From Bacillus sp. (in: firmicutes) (GTDB lineage Bacteria > Bacillota > Bacilli > Bacillales > Cytobacillaceae), in NCBI GenBank assembly GCA_003457145.1, contig DMSR01000496.1, positions 9,973 through 16,562 on the forward strand: a stretch of 6,590 nucleotides of DNA, read 5' to 3'. Position 1 is the stretch's first letter, and the number at the start of each line of letters is the position of its first letter. A model generated the notes under the pieces. The model did not search any database. It saw nothing but the letters and a program-made list of their open reading frames with translations, and had not been told where the DNA came from. The translations under genes and the position numbers were made by a program. Positions 1 through 5,451 of the stretch are shown in pieces.

Positions 1-468
1 ACACCGCTTATTTTACAGCTGATGATCATTTATTATGGTGCTCCGCAGATTATCGGCTTTGAGATTTCGTCCTACACAGCTGCTGTTGTTTCATTTTCTT
101 TAAATTCGGCAGCATATATTTCCGAAATCATTCGAGCAGGGATTTTAGCGGTAGATAAGGGCCAGAAAGAAGCAGCGATGGCTCTTGGTGTTCCAGGAAA
201 TAGGATGATGCGGGATATCATCCTCCCTCAGGCATTGAAAAATATCCTGCCTGCATTGATGAATGAATTTATTACTCTCACGAAGGAGTCAGCAATCGTT
301 ACTGTTATTGCCGTAGATGATATCATGCGCAGAGCGTATATTGTTGGCGGTGAGCAGTATAGATTTTTTGAGCCGTTCATTTTAGCCGGACTCATCTATT
401 ATCTCATGGTCATCTCGTTGACAATGATCGGCAAGGTCGTTGAAAGGAGATTGAGACAAAGTGATTAA
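1..468 (+). CDS. artQ: Amino-acid (arginine-type) ABC transporter permease, 5'-truncated by window edge
   Basis: The frame is open from base 1, so the gene begins upstream; 155 residues are present. From memory of the family (about 215-220 residues), roughly the first 60 are missing. It is a polytopic inner-membrane subunit of a polar amino-acid importer (HisM/GlnP/ArtQ family) that forms the channel and docks on the ATPase. The cytoplasmic EAA loop is clear at about 169-231: EAAMALG, then a spaced I-LPQAL, preceded by the family-typical ISEIIRAGI and VDKGQ. Two or more hydrophobic segments are visible, including a C-terminal one ([19 protein letters not shown]). The C-terminus ERRLRQSD overlaps the ATPase gene by 8 bp, so the two are translationally coupled. 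The arginine assignment rests on resemblance and gene order with B. subtilis yqiY; another polar amino acid such as histidine, glutamine or cystine is possible. Confidence 0.93.
   Translation, partial: TPLILQLMIIYYGAPQIIGFEISSYTAAVVSFSLNSAAYISEIIRAGILAVDKGQKEAAMALGVPGNRMMRDIILPQALKNILPALMNEFITLTKESAIVTVIAVDDIMRRAYIVGGEQYRFFEPFILAGLIYYLMVISLTMIGKVVERRLRQSD
443..449 (+). promoter_or_regulatory. Ribosome binding site deciding the GTG start of artM
   Basis: AAAGGAG lies inside the end of artQ, 11 nt before the GTG at 461. It supports initiation at this GTG rather than at a downstream ATG, and gives an 8-bp overlap with the artQ stop (TAA 466-468). Confidence 0.75.
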
Positions 469-1183
469 AGTAGAAGGTCTTCATAAATCATTTGGTAAGC
501 TGGAAGTGTTAAAGGGGATTTCCACAAGTATTGAAAATGGAGAGGTTGTTGCCATCGTTGGACCTTCGGGATCTGGAAAATCGACTTTCCTCCGTTGCCT
601 GAATTTACTCGAACAGCCGACAAGTGGACAAATTTTCATTGGGAAAGATGAAATCACCAACAAGAAAACAAACATTATGAAAGTACGTGAAAACGTCGGG
701 ATGGTTTTCCAGCACTTTCATCTATTTCCGCATATGACAGTCCTGCAAAACATTACGTATGCACCGATAAAAGTTAAAAGTATGTCCAAAGAGGCAGCCG
801 AGAAGCATGGCCTGCAGCTTCTTGATAAAGTTGGTCTTTTGGAAAAAGCGAATGAATATCCAAATAGGCTTTCTGGCGGCCAGAAGCAGCGTGTCGCAAT
901 CGCACGGGCACTCGCAATGAACCCAGGAGTGATGCTTTTCGATGAACCGACCTCCGCGCTCGACCCTGAAATGGTCAAAGAGGTGCTTGAGGTAATGAAG
1001 TCACTCGCTCATACAGGCATGACAATGGCAATTGTCACGCATGAAATGGGGTTTGCCCGCGAGGTTGCGGACAGAGTGTTGTTCTTGGATGGAGGAGTTC
1101 TTGTTGAAGATGCACCGCCTGCTGAATTCTTCAGCAGCCCAAAAAGTGTGAGGGCAAAAGAATTCCTGGAAAAAATGCTTTAA
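461..1183 (+). CDS. artM: Amino-acid (arginine-type) ABC transporter ATP-binding protein
   Basis: A complete 240-residue ATPase of the polar amino-acid uptake family (GlnQ/HisP/ArtM; B. subtilis yqiZ, also called artR). As a dimer on the cytoplasmic face it would power the permease encoded just upstream. All catalytic motifs are intact: Walker [10 protein letters not shown] at 34-42, Q-loop Gln84 ([10 protein letters not shown]), signature LSGGQ at 137-141, Walker B VMLFDEP at 157-163, D-loop SALD at 165-168 and switch His194 (IVTHEMGFA). The length is normal for the family, with no extra C-terminal regulatory domain. It starts at GTG and is the last gene of its operon, followed by a hairpin terminator. 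The binding-protein gene (artP) is expected upstream, outside the window. The ATPase and import role are nearly certain; the exact substrate is inferred from gene order. Confidence 0.96.
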   Translation: MIKVEGLHKSFGKLEVLKGISTSIENGEVVAIVGPSGSGKSTFLRCLNLLEQPTSGQIFIGKDEITNKKTNIMKVRENVGMVFQHFHLFPHMTVLQNITYAPIKVKSMSKEAAEKHGLQLLDKVGLLEKANEYPNRLSGGQKQRVAIARALAMNPGVMLFDEPTSALDPEMVKEVLEVMKSLAHTGMTMAIVTHEMGFAREVADRVLFLDGGVLVEDAPPAEFFSSPKSVRAKEFLEKML

Positions 1184-1230
1184 AACTGCGTGACGCTTTT
1201 GTATTGCTTTGCTTATCTGATAAACTAATG

Positions 1231-1270
1231 GATGACCCTATCTAAGTGATATGGTCATCTTTTTTATTTT
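1231..1270 (+). terminator. Rho-independent terminator of the art operon
   Basis: GATGACC (1231-1237) pairs with GGTCATC (1253-1259). The stem extends inward as TATC/GATA past one C-T mismatch, leaving a 5-nt loop, and is followed at once by a T-rich run (1260-1270, one A). It lies 47 nt after the artM stop, so it separates the transporter operon from the following membrane-protein gene. Confidence 0.85.
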
Positions 1271-1329
1271 TATTAAAAAATCAAGAATGGCACGTGAAAA
1301 ATAGGGGAAAGGCACCCTGTTGCAAGTTT

Positions 1330-1346
1330 ATTGTCAGAACGACAAT
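1330..1346. repeat. Inverted repeat upstream of yqjA, possible operator
   Basis: ATTGTC (1330-1335) and GACAAT (1341-1346) form perfect 6-bp arms around the 5-nt spacer AGAAC. No T-run follows, so it is not a terminator. It ends 40 bp before the yqjA start and covers a possible -35 element (TTGTCA, 1331-1336). That placement suits a regulator site, but I do not recognise the motif as that of a known regulator. Confidence 0.4.
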
Positions 1347-1359
1347 TAAAACTGTTTAA
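1331..1359 (+). promoter_or_regulatory. Weak candidate SigA promoter for yqjA-yqjB
   Basis: TTGTCA (1331-1336) lies 17 bp from GTTTAA (1354-1359). The -35 is good and the -10 is poor. A terminator ends the previous operon at about 1270, so a promoter is needed between there and 1387, but this one is only the best of weak candidates. Confidence 0.3.
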
Positions 1360-1386
1360 GCTATTTTTTGGTTAGGAGAAATCAAG

Positions 1387-2382
1387 GTGAAATTCAGAAT
1401 AGGCTACCGGACATTAAAAACCGCATTAGGAACCGCCGTTTCAATCATGATTGCCCAGTATCTAGGCTTCGGAAATTTTGTTTCTGCAGGAATATTGACC
1501 ATCCTCTGCATACAAGTAACGAAGAAGCGTTCACTCCAGGCATCCTGGCATCGTTTTCTTGCTTGTATCATTGCAATGCTCTTTTCATCCGTATTTTTTG
1601 AAGGAATTATGTATCATCCAATCGTCATCGGGCTGTTACTGCTCTTTTTTATTCCCACAGTCGTCATGGCAGGTGCAAAGGAAGGTGTAGTTTCCAGCAG
1701 TGTCATCATCATGCATATTTATTCTGCTGGGAAGGTAACAGGCGACCTGCTGTTAAATGAGCTTGGGATCATAACGATTGGAATTGGAGTTGCCTTGGTC
1801 ATGAATCTGTATATGCCGAGTGTAGATTACAAGCTAGAAGAATATCAAAGAGAAATCGAAGCTAAGTTCAAGAAAATTTTCAGTGAAATCTCTCTTTATT
1901 TACGGACAAATGAAAGTAACTGGGATGGACGTGAGCTGACGGAAACAGCCGAATTGATTGAAAAGGCAAAGGCACTGGCGTTTCAGGATATTGAAAACCA
2001 TTTTTTAAGAGATGAAAATTTATACTATCAATATTTTAAAATCAGGGAAAAACAATTTGAAATCATCGAAAGAGTGCTGCCTGCACTGCCATCAATCCCT
2101 CACCAGGTTCAACAGGGTACGATGGTTGCTGATTTTGTTGATCATCTTTCAAAAGGAATCAATCCAGGTAACACGGCATTATTCTATCTGGAAAAACTGC
2201 TCAGAATGAAGGCGGAATTTGAGAATATGGAACTCCCAAAAACCAGGGAAGAATTTGAAACTAGAGCAGCCCTTCTCCACTTCGTTAATGAAATGGAACA
2301 ATTTTTACTATTAAAAAGATCATTCAAAGGACTAAAAAACAATGAAAGTGAGCATGAAAATGAAGCAGCTGGTGCAAACTAA
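1387..2382 (+). CDS. yqjA: YqjA-like integral membrane protein, aromatic acid exporter family (ArAE_1/DUF939)
   Basis: A 331-residue protein in two parts. Residues about 10-143 are strongly hydrophobic with roughly five or six membrane segments (for example 61-75, 78-95 and 126-142) and the family-like opening RIGYRTLKTALGTAVSIMIAQ. Residues about 145-331 are a charged, mostly helical cytoplasmic domain rich in Glu and Lys. This matches the Firmicute DUF939 proteins (Pfam ArAE_1 plus ArAE_1_C; B. subtilis YqjA is of similar length), distant relatives of FUSC/AaeB-type aromatic-acid exporters. No substrate has been shown from sequence, so transport of aromatic acids is only a family label. The GTG start follows AGGAG (1374-1378) by 8 nt. 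The gene is followed after 26 nt by the L,D-transpeptidase gene and is probably co-transcribed with it. A link to the cell envelope is inferred only from that neighbour. Confidence 0.88.
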   Translation: MKFRIGYRTLKTALGTAVSIMIAQYLGFGNFVSAGILTILCIQVTKKRSLQASWHRFLACIIAMLFSSVFFEGIMYHPIVIGLLLLFFIPTVVMAGAKEGVVSSSVIIMHIYSAGKVTGDLLLNELGIITIGIGVALVMNLYMPSVDYKLEEYQREIEAKFKKIFSEISLYLRTNESNWDGRELTETAELIEKAKALAFQDIENHFLRDENLYYQYFKIREKQFEIIERVLPALPSIPHQVQQGTMVADFVDHLSKGINPGNTALFYLEKLLRMKAEFENMELPKTREEFETRAALLHFVNEMEQFLLLKRSFKGLKNNESEHENEAAGAN

Positions 2383-2396
2383 CAGAAATAAACAAC

Positions 2397-2401
2397 GGAG
2401 G
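2397..2401 (+). promoter_or_regulatory. Ribosome binding site of the L,D-transpeptidase gene
   Basis: GGAGG sits 7 nt before ATG 2409. It fixes the start even though the resulting N-terminus has an unusual signal region without positive charge. Confidence 0.75.
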
Positions 2402-2408
2402 AATCAAA

Positions 2409-2921
2409 ATGCCAGGGTTTATTTTTGTATTGCTTGCTGCATTGACATTCTCGCCGATTTGGCCGCTTGGACCCAATCCGCTGCCAGGAGATCCATTTAT
2501 TATCGTTAATAAGCAAACGAATGAGGTAGCGTTAATCAATGATAACAGAGTCCAAACAATTGTTAGCGCTGCTACCGGGAAAACGGAAGATTTGACCCCA
2601 GAAGGCTTGTTCACAATTACCGTTAAAGCTCCAGATCCATATTATCGCAAAAAAGATATTCCTGGGGGCAATCCTGACAATCCTTTAGGCACAAGATGGA
2701 TTGGTTTTGATGCTAAGGATACGGACGGGAGAACGTATGGAATCCATGGAACAAATGACCCTGCTAGCATAGGGAAAAAAGTTTCCCAGGGCTGTATCCG
2801 AATCCAGAATGAAGCGGTTGAATCGTTGTATGACTATATTCCATTAGGCACAAAGATTCTCGTTACTTCTTCCGCTAAAAGCTTCATTGAACTGGGAAAG
2901 GAACATGGTGCAATTAAATAA
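2409..2921 (+). CDS. yqjB: Small exported L,D-transpeptidase, YkuD domain
   Basis: A 170-residue protein of the YkuD (ErfK/YbiS/YcfS/YnhG) family, which uses a catalytic cysteine to form 3-3 cross-links or attach groups to peptidoglycan stem peptides outside the membrane. The catalytic motif is complete: His113 (GIHGTNDP), then after 15 residues the block SQGCIRI with Cys129 and Arg131. The domain opens with PFIIVNKQTNEVALI (29-43), typical of YkuD first strands, and includes SAATGKTEDLTPEGLFTI. Residues 2-20 are hydrophobic and could be an anchor or signal, but there is no Lys or Arg before them and no lipobox cysteine. No LysM or other wall-binding domain is present, so it is a minimal form. 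It follows yqjA by 26 nt and ends at a strong terminator. The name yqjB rests on gene order with B. subtilis; the enzyme class is secure and its cellular role is not. Confidence 0.9.
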   Translation: MPGFIFVLLAALTFSPIWPLGPNPLPGDPFIIVNKQTNEVALINDNRVQTIVSAATGKTEDLTPEGLFTITVKAPDPYYRKKDIPGGNPDNPLGTRWIGFDAKDTDGRTYGIHGTNDPASIGKKVSQGCIRIQNEAVESLYDYIPLGTKILVTSSAKSFIELGKEHGAIK

Positions 2922-2940
2922 GGGCAGAGAAGGGCGAAGT

Positions 2941-2970
2941 AAAAAAAGGCTGTCAATTGACAGCCTTTTT
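2941..2970. terminator. Symmetric, bidirectional rho-independent terminator
   Basis: AAAAAGGCTGTC (2943-2954) pairs perfectly with GACAGCCTTTTT (2959-2970) around the loop AATT. There are U-tracts on both strands: five T on the + strand and seven on the - strand (A2941-2947). It lies 20 nt after the L,D-transpeptidase stop and 27 nt after the stop of the - strand miniprotein gene, so one hairpin can end both convergent transcripts. Confidence 0.9.
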
Positions 2971-2997
2971 GATTTTCCATTGAGTTTTTCGTACCTT

Positions 2998-3093
2998 TTA
3001 TAGAAATGTAGAAATGCCCATCAGAAGGGTTGAAGCAAGCATTGTAAAAAGCATGATATACACTACTACCTTTCTGGTATTGCGTTTACGCAT
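2998..3093 (-). CDS. prli42: 31-residue membrane miniprotein, Prli42-like (stressosome-associated)
   Basis: On the - strand, ATG at 3093 runs to TAA at 2998-3000. The protein has a basic N-terminus MRKRNTRK (four R/K in residues 2-7, K8) followed by a single hydrophobic segment from 9 to 31 (VVVYIMLFTMLASTLLMGI, then STFL). This length and plan (short basic head, one membrane helix reaching the C-terminus, a VVYIML-type start and an STLL-G pattern) fit Prli42, the miniprotein that tethers the stressosome to the membrane in Listeria and is conserved in Firmicutes. Support that the gene is real includes an SD (GGAAGGGGG, complement of 3102-3110) 8 nt before the ATG, a SigA-type promoter 45 nt upstream of the start, and a terminator just after the stop. 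The basic head would face the cytoplasm and bind stressosome RsbR proteins by family knowledge. The coding call is strong; the family name is from memory of the pattern. Confidence 0.82.
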   Translation of the reverse strand: MRKRNTRKVVVYIMLFTMLASTLLMGISTFL

Positions 3094-3137
3094 GGATATT
3101 TCCCCCTTCCTAAGCGATCGCAGTCTTTCTATTTATT

Positions 3138-3166
3138 ATTTTACATTCCTTAATGAAATTCAACAA
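3138..3166 (-). promoter_or_regulatory. SigA-type promoter of the Prli42-like gene
   Basis: Read on the - strand, TTGTTG (complement of 3161-3166), a 17-bp spacer and TAAAAT (complement of 3138-3143) form a housekeeping promoter. The expected start of transcription is near 3131, giving a leader of about 40 nt before ATG 3093. I see no SigB-type element, so expression of this gene need not depend on the stress sigma factor. Confidence 0.65.
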
Positions 3167-3343
3167 CTCTTTTAAATAGGCTCTTTTTGTAAAATTTGTG
3201 TTATTTTTAATGACTATGAGGATTAAATATAGAGAAGCTTACATGGATGCCTATTAAATAGTACAAGTTTGCGTCCGATATTTAATACTATCTTATAATT
3301 AAATCAAGAATCAATGCGATAACTGCAATAAAATAAGAAGGAT

Positions 3344-3371
3344 TTGTGACATTTTTATCGAATATTTTAAT
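3344..3371 (+). promoter_or_regulatory. Candidate SigA promoter for the epimerase-carboxyltransferase pair
   Basis: TTGTGA (3344-3349), a 16-bp spacer and TTTAAT (3366-3371) lie just before the palindrome and 40 bp before the ATG. The alternative is TTGCGT/TATAAT at 3269-3299, with a better -10 but a 19-bp spacer. I cannot choose firmly between them. Confidence 0.35.
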
Positions 3372-3373
3372 GA

Positions 3374-3387
3374 TTAAATATATTTAA
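3374..3387. repeat. Perfect 14-bp AT palindrome, possible operator before yqjC
   Basis: TTAAATATATTTAA is a perfect palindrome placed directly downstream of the candidate -10 and 23 bp before the start codon. The position suits a repressor site. Because it is all A/T, chance occurrence in an AT-rich spacer is a real alternative. Confidence 0.35.
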
Positions 3388-3410
3388 ATAGTAACTAGGA
3401 GGGAATTTAC

Positions 3411-3824
3411 ATGATAAAAAAGGTGGATCATATTGGTATTGCTGTGAAATCTATTGAACAGGCCCTCCCATTTTATACGAATGTGCTGAAGCTTCCATTG
3501 CTCGGAATCGAAGATGTAGAAAGTGAAAAGGTGAAGGTTGCATTTCTTAAAGCTGGAGAAACAAAGCTGGAACTTCTTGAGCCTACATCTGATGAAAGTG
3601 CGATTGCGCGATTTATAGAAAAAAAGGGTGAAGGAATCCATCATGTCGCACTTGGTGTAGACTCAATTCAAGAGCGGATCGATGAAATGAAAACCCGAGG
3701 CATAAAAATGATCCATGATGTTCCTAAGAAAGGCGCTGGAGGAGCACAAGTGGCTTTTATGCACCCTAAATCAACAGGAAGCATTTTATACGAATTATGC
3801 GAAAAAATTGGGGAGGCTGACTAA
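3411..3824 (+). CDS. yqjC: Methylmalonyl-CoA epimerase-like VOC protein
   Basis: A 137-residue protein of the vicinal oxygen chelate superfamily, fitting the methylmalonyl-CoA epimerase (EC 5.1.99.1) subgroup, which interconverts the (S) and (R) forms of methylmalonyl-CoA in the cytoplasm. Both beta-alpha-beta-beta-beta modules are visible: the first opens KKVDHIGIAVKSIEQALPFY (4-23) and the second GEGIHHVALGVDSIQERI (73-90). Likely metal ligands are His7, Glu54 (KLELLEP), His78 and Glu128 (LYELCE), one set of four as the family requires. AGGAGGG (3397-3403) lies 7 nt before the ATG. The stop is 1 nt before the TTG start of the carboxyltransferase, so the two are co-translated. That pairing supports the epimerase role over other VOC functions such as glyoxalase or dioxygenase activity. 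Confidence 0.92.
   Translation: MIKKVDHIGIAVKSIEQALPFYTNVLKLPLLGIEDVESEKVKVAFLKAGETKLELLEPTSDESAIARFIEKKGEGIHHVALGVDSIQERIDEMKTRGIKMIHDVPKKGAGGAQVAFMHPKSTGSILYELCEKIGEAD
3810..3816 (+). promoter_or_regulatory. Ribosome binding site deciding the TTG start of the carboxyltransferase
   Basis: GGGGAGG lies inside the end of the epimerase gene, 9 nt before TTG 3826. No comparable site precedes the in-frame ATG codons at 3715 and 3718, which lie deep within the epimerase gene. Confidence 0.8.
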
Positions 3825-3825
3825 A

Positions 3826-5376
3826 TTGCCTGATATCTATGATAAAATCAACGAACTGTATGACCGGCGCAGGGAAATCGAGCTTGGCGGAGGAGATGCG
3901 CGAATTGAAAAGCAGCATGAAAAAGGAAAGCTTACTGCACGTGAAAGAATTGAACTGCTTGTTGACCCTGGGAGCTTTATCGAACTGAATCCCTTCATAC
4001 AGCACCGTAGCACCGATTTTGGGCTGGAGAACCAAAAAGGACCTGGCGACGGTGTTGTTACTGGTTATGGAAAAGTGAATGGAAGGCCGATATACTTATT
4101 TTCTCAGGATTTCACTGTCTTTGGCGGTGCACTTGGAGAGATGCATGCAAAAAAAATTGCCAATGTAATGGACCTTGCTGCTAAAAATGGAGCCCCGTTT
4201 ATAGGACTGAACGATTCCGGGGGAGCGAGGATTCAGGAGGGTGTCGTTTCGCTTGATGGGTACGGACAAATCTTTTATCGGAATTCGATTTACTCAGGTG
4301 TGATTCCGCAAATCTCAGTAATCATGGGCCCGTGCGCTGGCGGAGCTGTATACTCGCCCGCAATAACGGATTTTGTATTCATGGTGGAAAAAACCAGCCA
4401 GATGTTCATCACAGGACCGAAAGTAATCGAAACGGTCACGGGAGAAAAAATTTCAGCAGAAGACCTTGGCGGAGCGATAGTCCATAACACAATCAGTGGA
4501 AATGCCCATTTTCATGAACCGTCAGAAGAAGAAACTTTGCAGCAAGTCAGGCTGCTCTTAAGTTATCTTCCGCAGAATTATGAAGAAAGACCGCCGCGTC
4601 TGGAGCCTGATTCAAAAGAAGACTACCGGCCCGATTTGACCGATGTCGTACCTTTTGATGCGTTAAGGCCTTATGATGTACGCAAGGTGATTCAACAGGT
4701 AGTGGATGCGGACTCGTTCCTTGAAGTCCAAAAGGATTTTGCGAGAAATATTGTCATCGGGCTCGCAAGGGTCAAGGGGGAAGTTGTTGGGCTTGTTTGT
4801 AACCAGCCAAAGGTGATGGCTGGCGGGCTGGATATCAATTCTTCTGATAAAGCATCAAGATTCATCAGGTTCTGTGATTCTTTCAATATTCCAATCATCA
4901 CGTTTGAGGATGTTACAGGCTTCTTCCCGGGAATCAAGCAGGAGCATGGCGGAATCATTCGCCACGGCGCCAAAATCCTTTATGCATATTCCGAAGCAAC
5001 AGTTCCAAAGCTGACCGTGATTTTAAGGAAGGCCTACGGCGGAGCATATGTCGCTCTTAACAGTAAGTCGATTGGGGCAGACCTAGTATTTGCGTGGCCA
5101 AATGCCGAAATTGCTGTTATGGGTCCTCAGGGGGCGGCCAATATTATCTTTTCTAAAGAAATTCAAAACAGCGATAGTCCTGAACAGACTAGGCAGCAAA
5201 AAATCGATGAATATCGTGAAAAATTTGCCAATCCATACGTAGCGGCTAGCCAGGGAATGGTGGATGATGTCATCGATCCGCGCGAGACAAGGATTAAGCT
5301 GATTCAGGCCCTTGAAATGTTGCGGACTAAGAAGGAAGACAGGCCGGGCAAAAAGCATGGGAACATCCCTCTCTAG
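3826..5376 (+). CDS. yqjD: Acyl-CoA (propionyl-CoA type) carboxylase, carboxyltransferase beta subunit
   Basis: A 516-residue carboxyltransferase from TTG 3826, the usual length for PccB/AccD5/MmdA-type proteins; the N-terminus PDIYDKINELYDRR is typical. It moves a carboxyl group between biotin and an acyl-CoA, here probably propionyl-CoA to give (S)-methylmalonyl-CoA for the epimerase encoded just upstream. The N-terminal crotonase-like half holds SGGARIQEG (131-139) and GPCAGGAVYSPA (168-179). The C-terminal half holds FEDVTGFFPG (360-369), the biotin-side loop around RKAYGGAYVAL, and WPNAEIAVMGPQGAANI (424-440). The glycine-rich oxyanion loops are intact. At the position after AYGGAY, where propionyl-specific PccB enzymes are reported to have Asp, this protein has Val409. 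No biotin carboxylase or carrier gene is present, so it must use partners encoded elsewhere. A decarboxylase alpha subunit (MmdA) is the main alternative. Confidence 0.9.
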   Translation: MPDIYDKINELYDRRREIELGGGDARIEKQHEKGKLTARERIELLVDPGSFIELNPFIQHRSTDFGLENQKGPGDGVVTGYGKVNGRPIYLFSQDFTVFGGALGEMHAKKIANVMDLAAKNGAPFIGLNDSGGARIQEGVVSLDGYGQIFYRNSIYSGVIPQISVIMGPCAGGAVYSPAITDFVFMVEKTSQMFITGPKVIETVTGEKISAEDLGGAIVHNTISGNAHFHEPSEEETLQQVRLLLSYLPQNYEERPPRLEPDSKEDYRPDLTDVVPFDALRPYDVRKVIQQVVDADSFLEVQKDFARNIVIGLARVKGEVVGLVCNQPKVMAGGLDINSSDKASRFIRFCDSFNIPIITFEDVTGFFPGIKQEHGGIIRHGAKILYAYSEATVPKLTVILRKAYGGAYVALNSKSIGADLVFAWPNAEIAVMGPQGAANIIFSKEIQNSDSPEQTRQQKIDEYREKFANPYVAASQGMVDDVIDPRETRIKLIQALEMLRTKKEDRPGKKHGNIPL

Positions 5377-5386
5377 TATTTTGTGT

Positions 5387-5416
5387 TTGATGTTGCAAAT
5401 CATTTAACGGTATACT
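5387..5416 (+). promoter_or_regulatory. Candidate SigA promoter for the peptidase gene
   Basis: TTGATG (5387-5392), an 18-bp spacer and TATACT (5411-5416) lie right after the carboxyltransferase stop. A start near 5423 would leave a leader of about 30 nt. I see no terminator between the two genes, so read-through from upstream is also likely. Confidence 0.5.
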
Positions 5417-5451
5417 CGAATGGTATATACATAATTGGAGGTCGGCTTTTT

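Larger units (their letters stand above)
3167..3410. other. AT-rich intergenic region between the divergent prli42-like and epimerase genes
   Basis: This 244-bp stretch has no convincing gene; the longest + strand reading frame noticed is 15 codons with no SD. It must carry the control region of the epimerase-carboxyltransferase pair. It contains a perfect -10 hexamer TATAAT (3294-3299) with only a poorly spaced TTGCGT (3269-3274, 19 bp), several copies of an ATTAAATA-like word (near 3222, 3253 and 3374, and inverted near 3279), and a 14-bp palindrome at 3374-3387. Confidence 0.6.

Noticed and set aside
1337..1350. GAAC at 1337-1340 as part of a LexA (DinR) box upstream of yqjA.
   Set aside because: Only one half-site is present; four bases later the sequence is ATTA rather than the expected GTTC.
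1368..1601. 77-codon + strand frame starting before yqjA.
   Set aside because: It overlaps yqjA in another frame, the yqjA frame encodes an obvious membrane protein, and the 77-codon product has no recognisable features.
2360..2420. A second frame from ATG 2360 encodes a Lys/Arg/Asn-rich stretch (MKQLVQTNRNKQRR) that, with a frameshift, could supply the missing positive head of the L,D-transpeptidase signal.
   Set aside because: It would need a frameshift, it overlaps the end of yqjA, and ATG 2409 has a canonical GGAGG at 7 nt. The basic residues come from A-rich sequence around the SD. Worth only a check of the read.
3211..3258. A 15-codon + strand open frame starting at ATG 3211 in the intergenic region.
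   Set aside because: It has no SD, no recognisable composition, and is well within chance for this length.
5409..5430. GGTATAC and GGTATATAC repeated near the peptidase promoter, as a possible operator.
   Set aside because: The first copy is explained by the -10 hexamer, the second is short and AT-rich, and the spacing gives no convincing symmetry.
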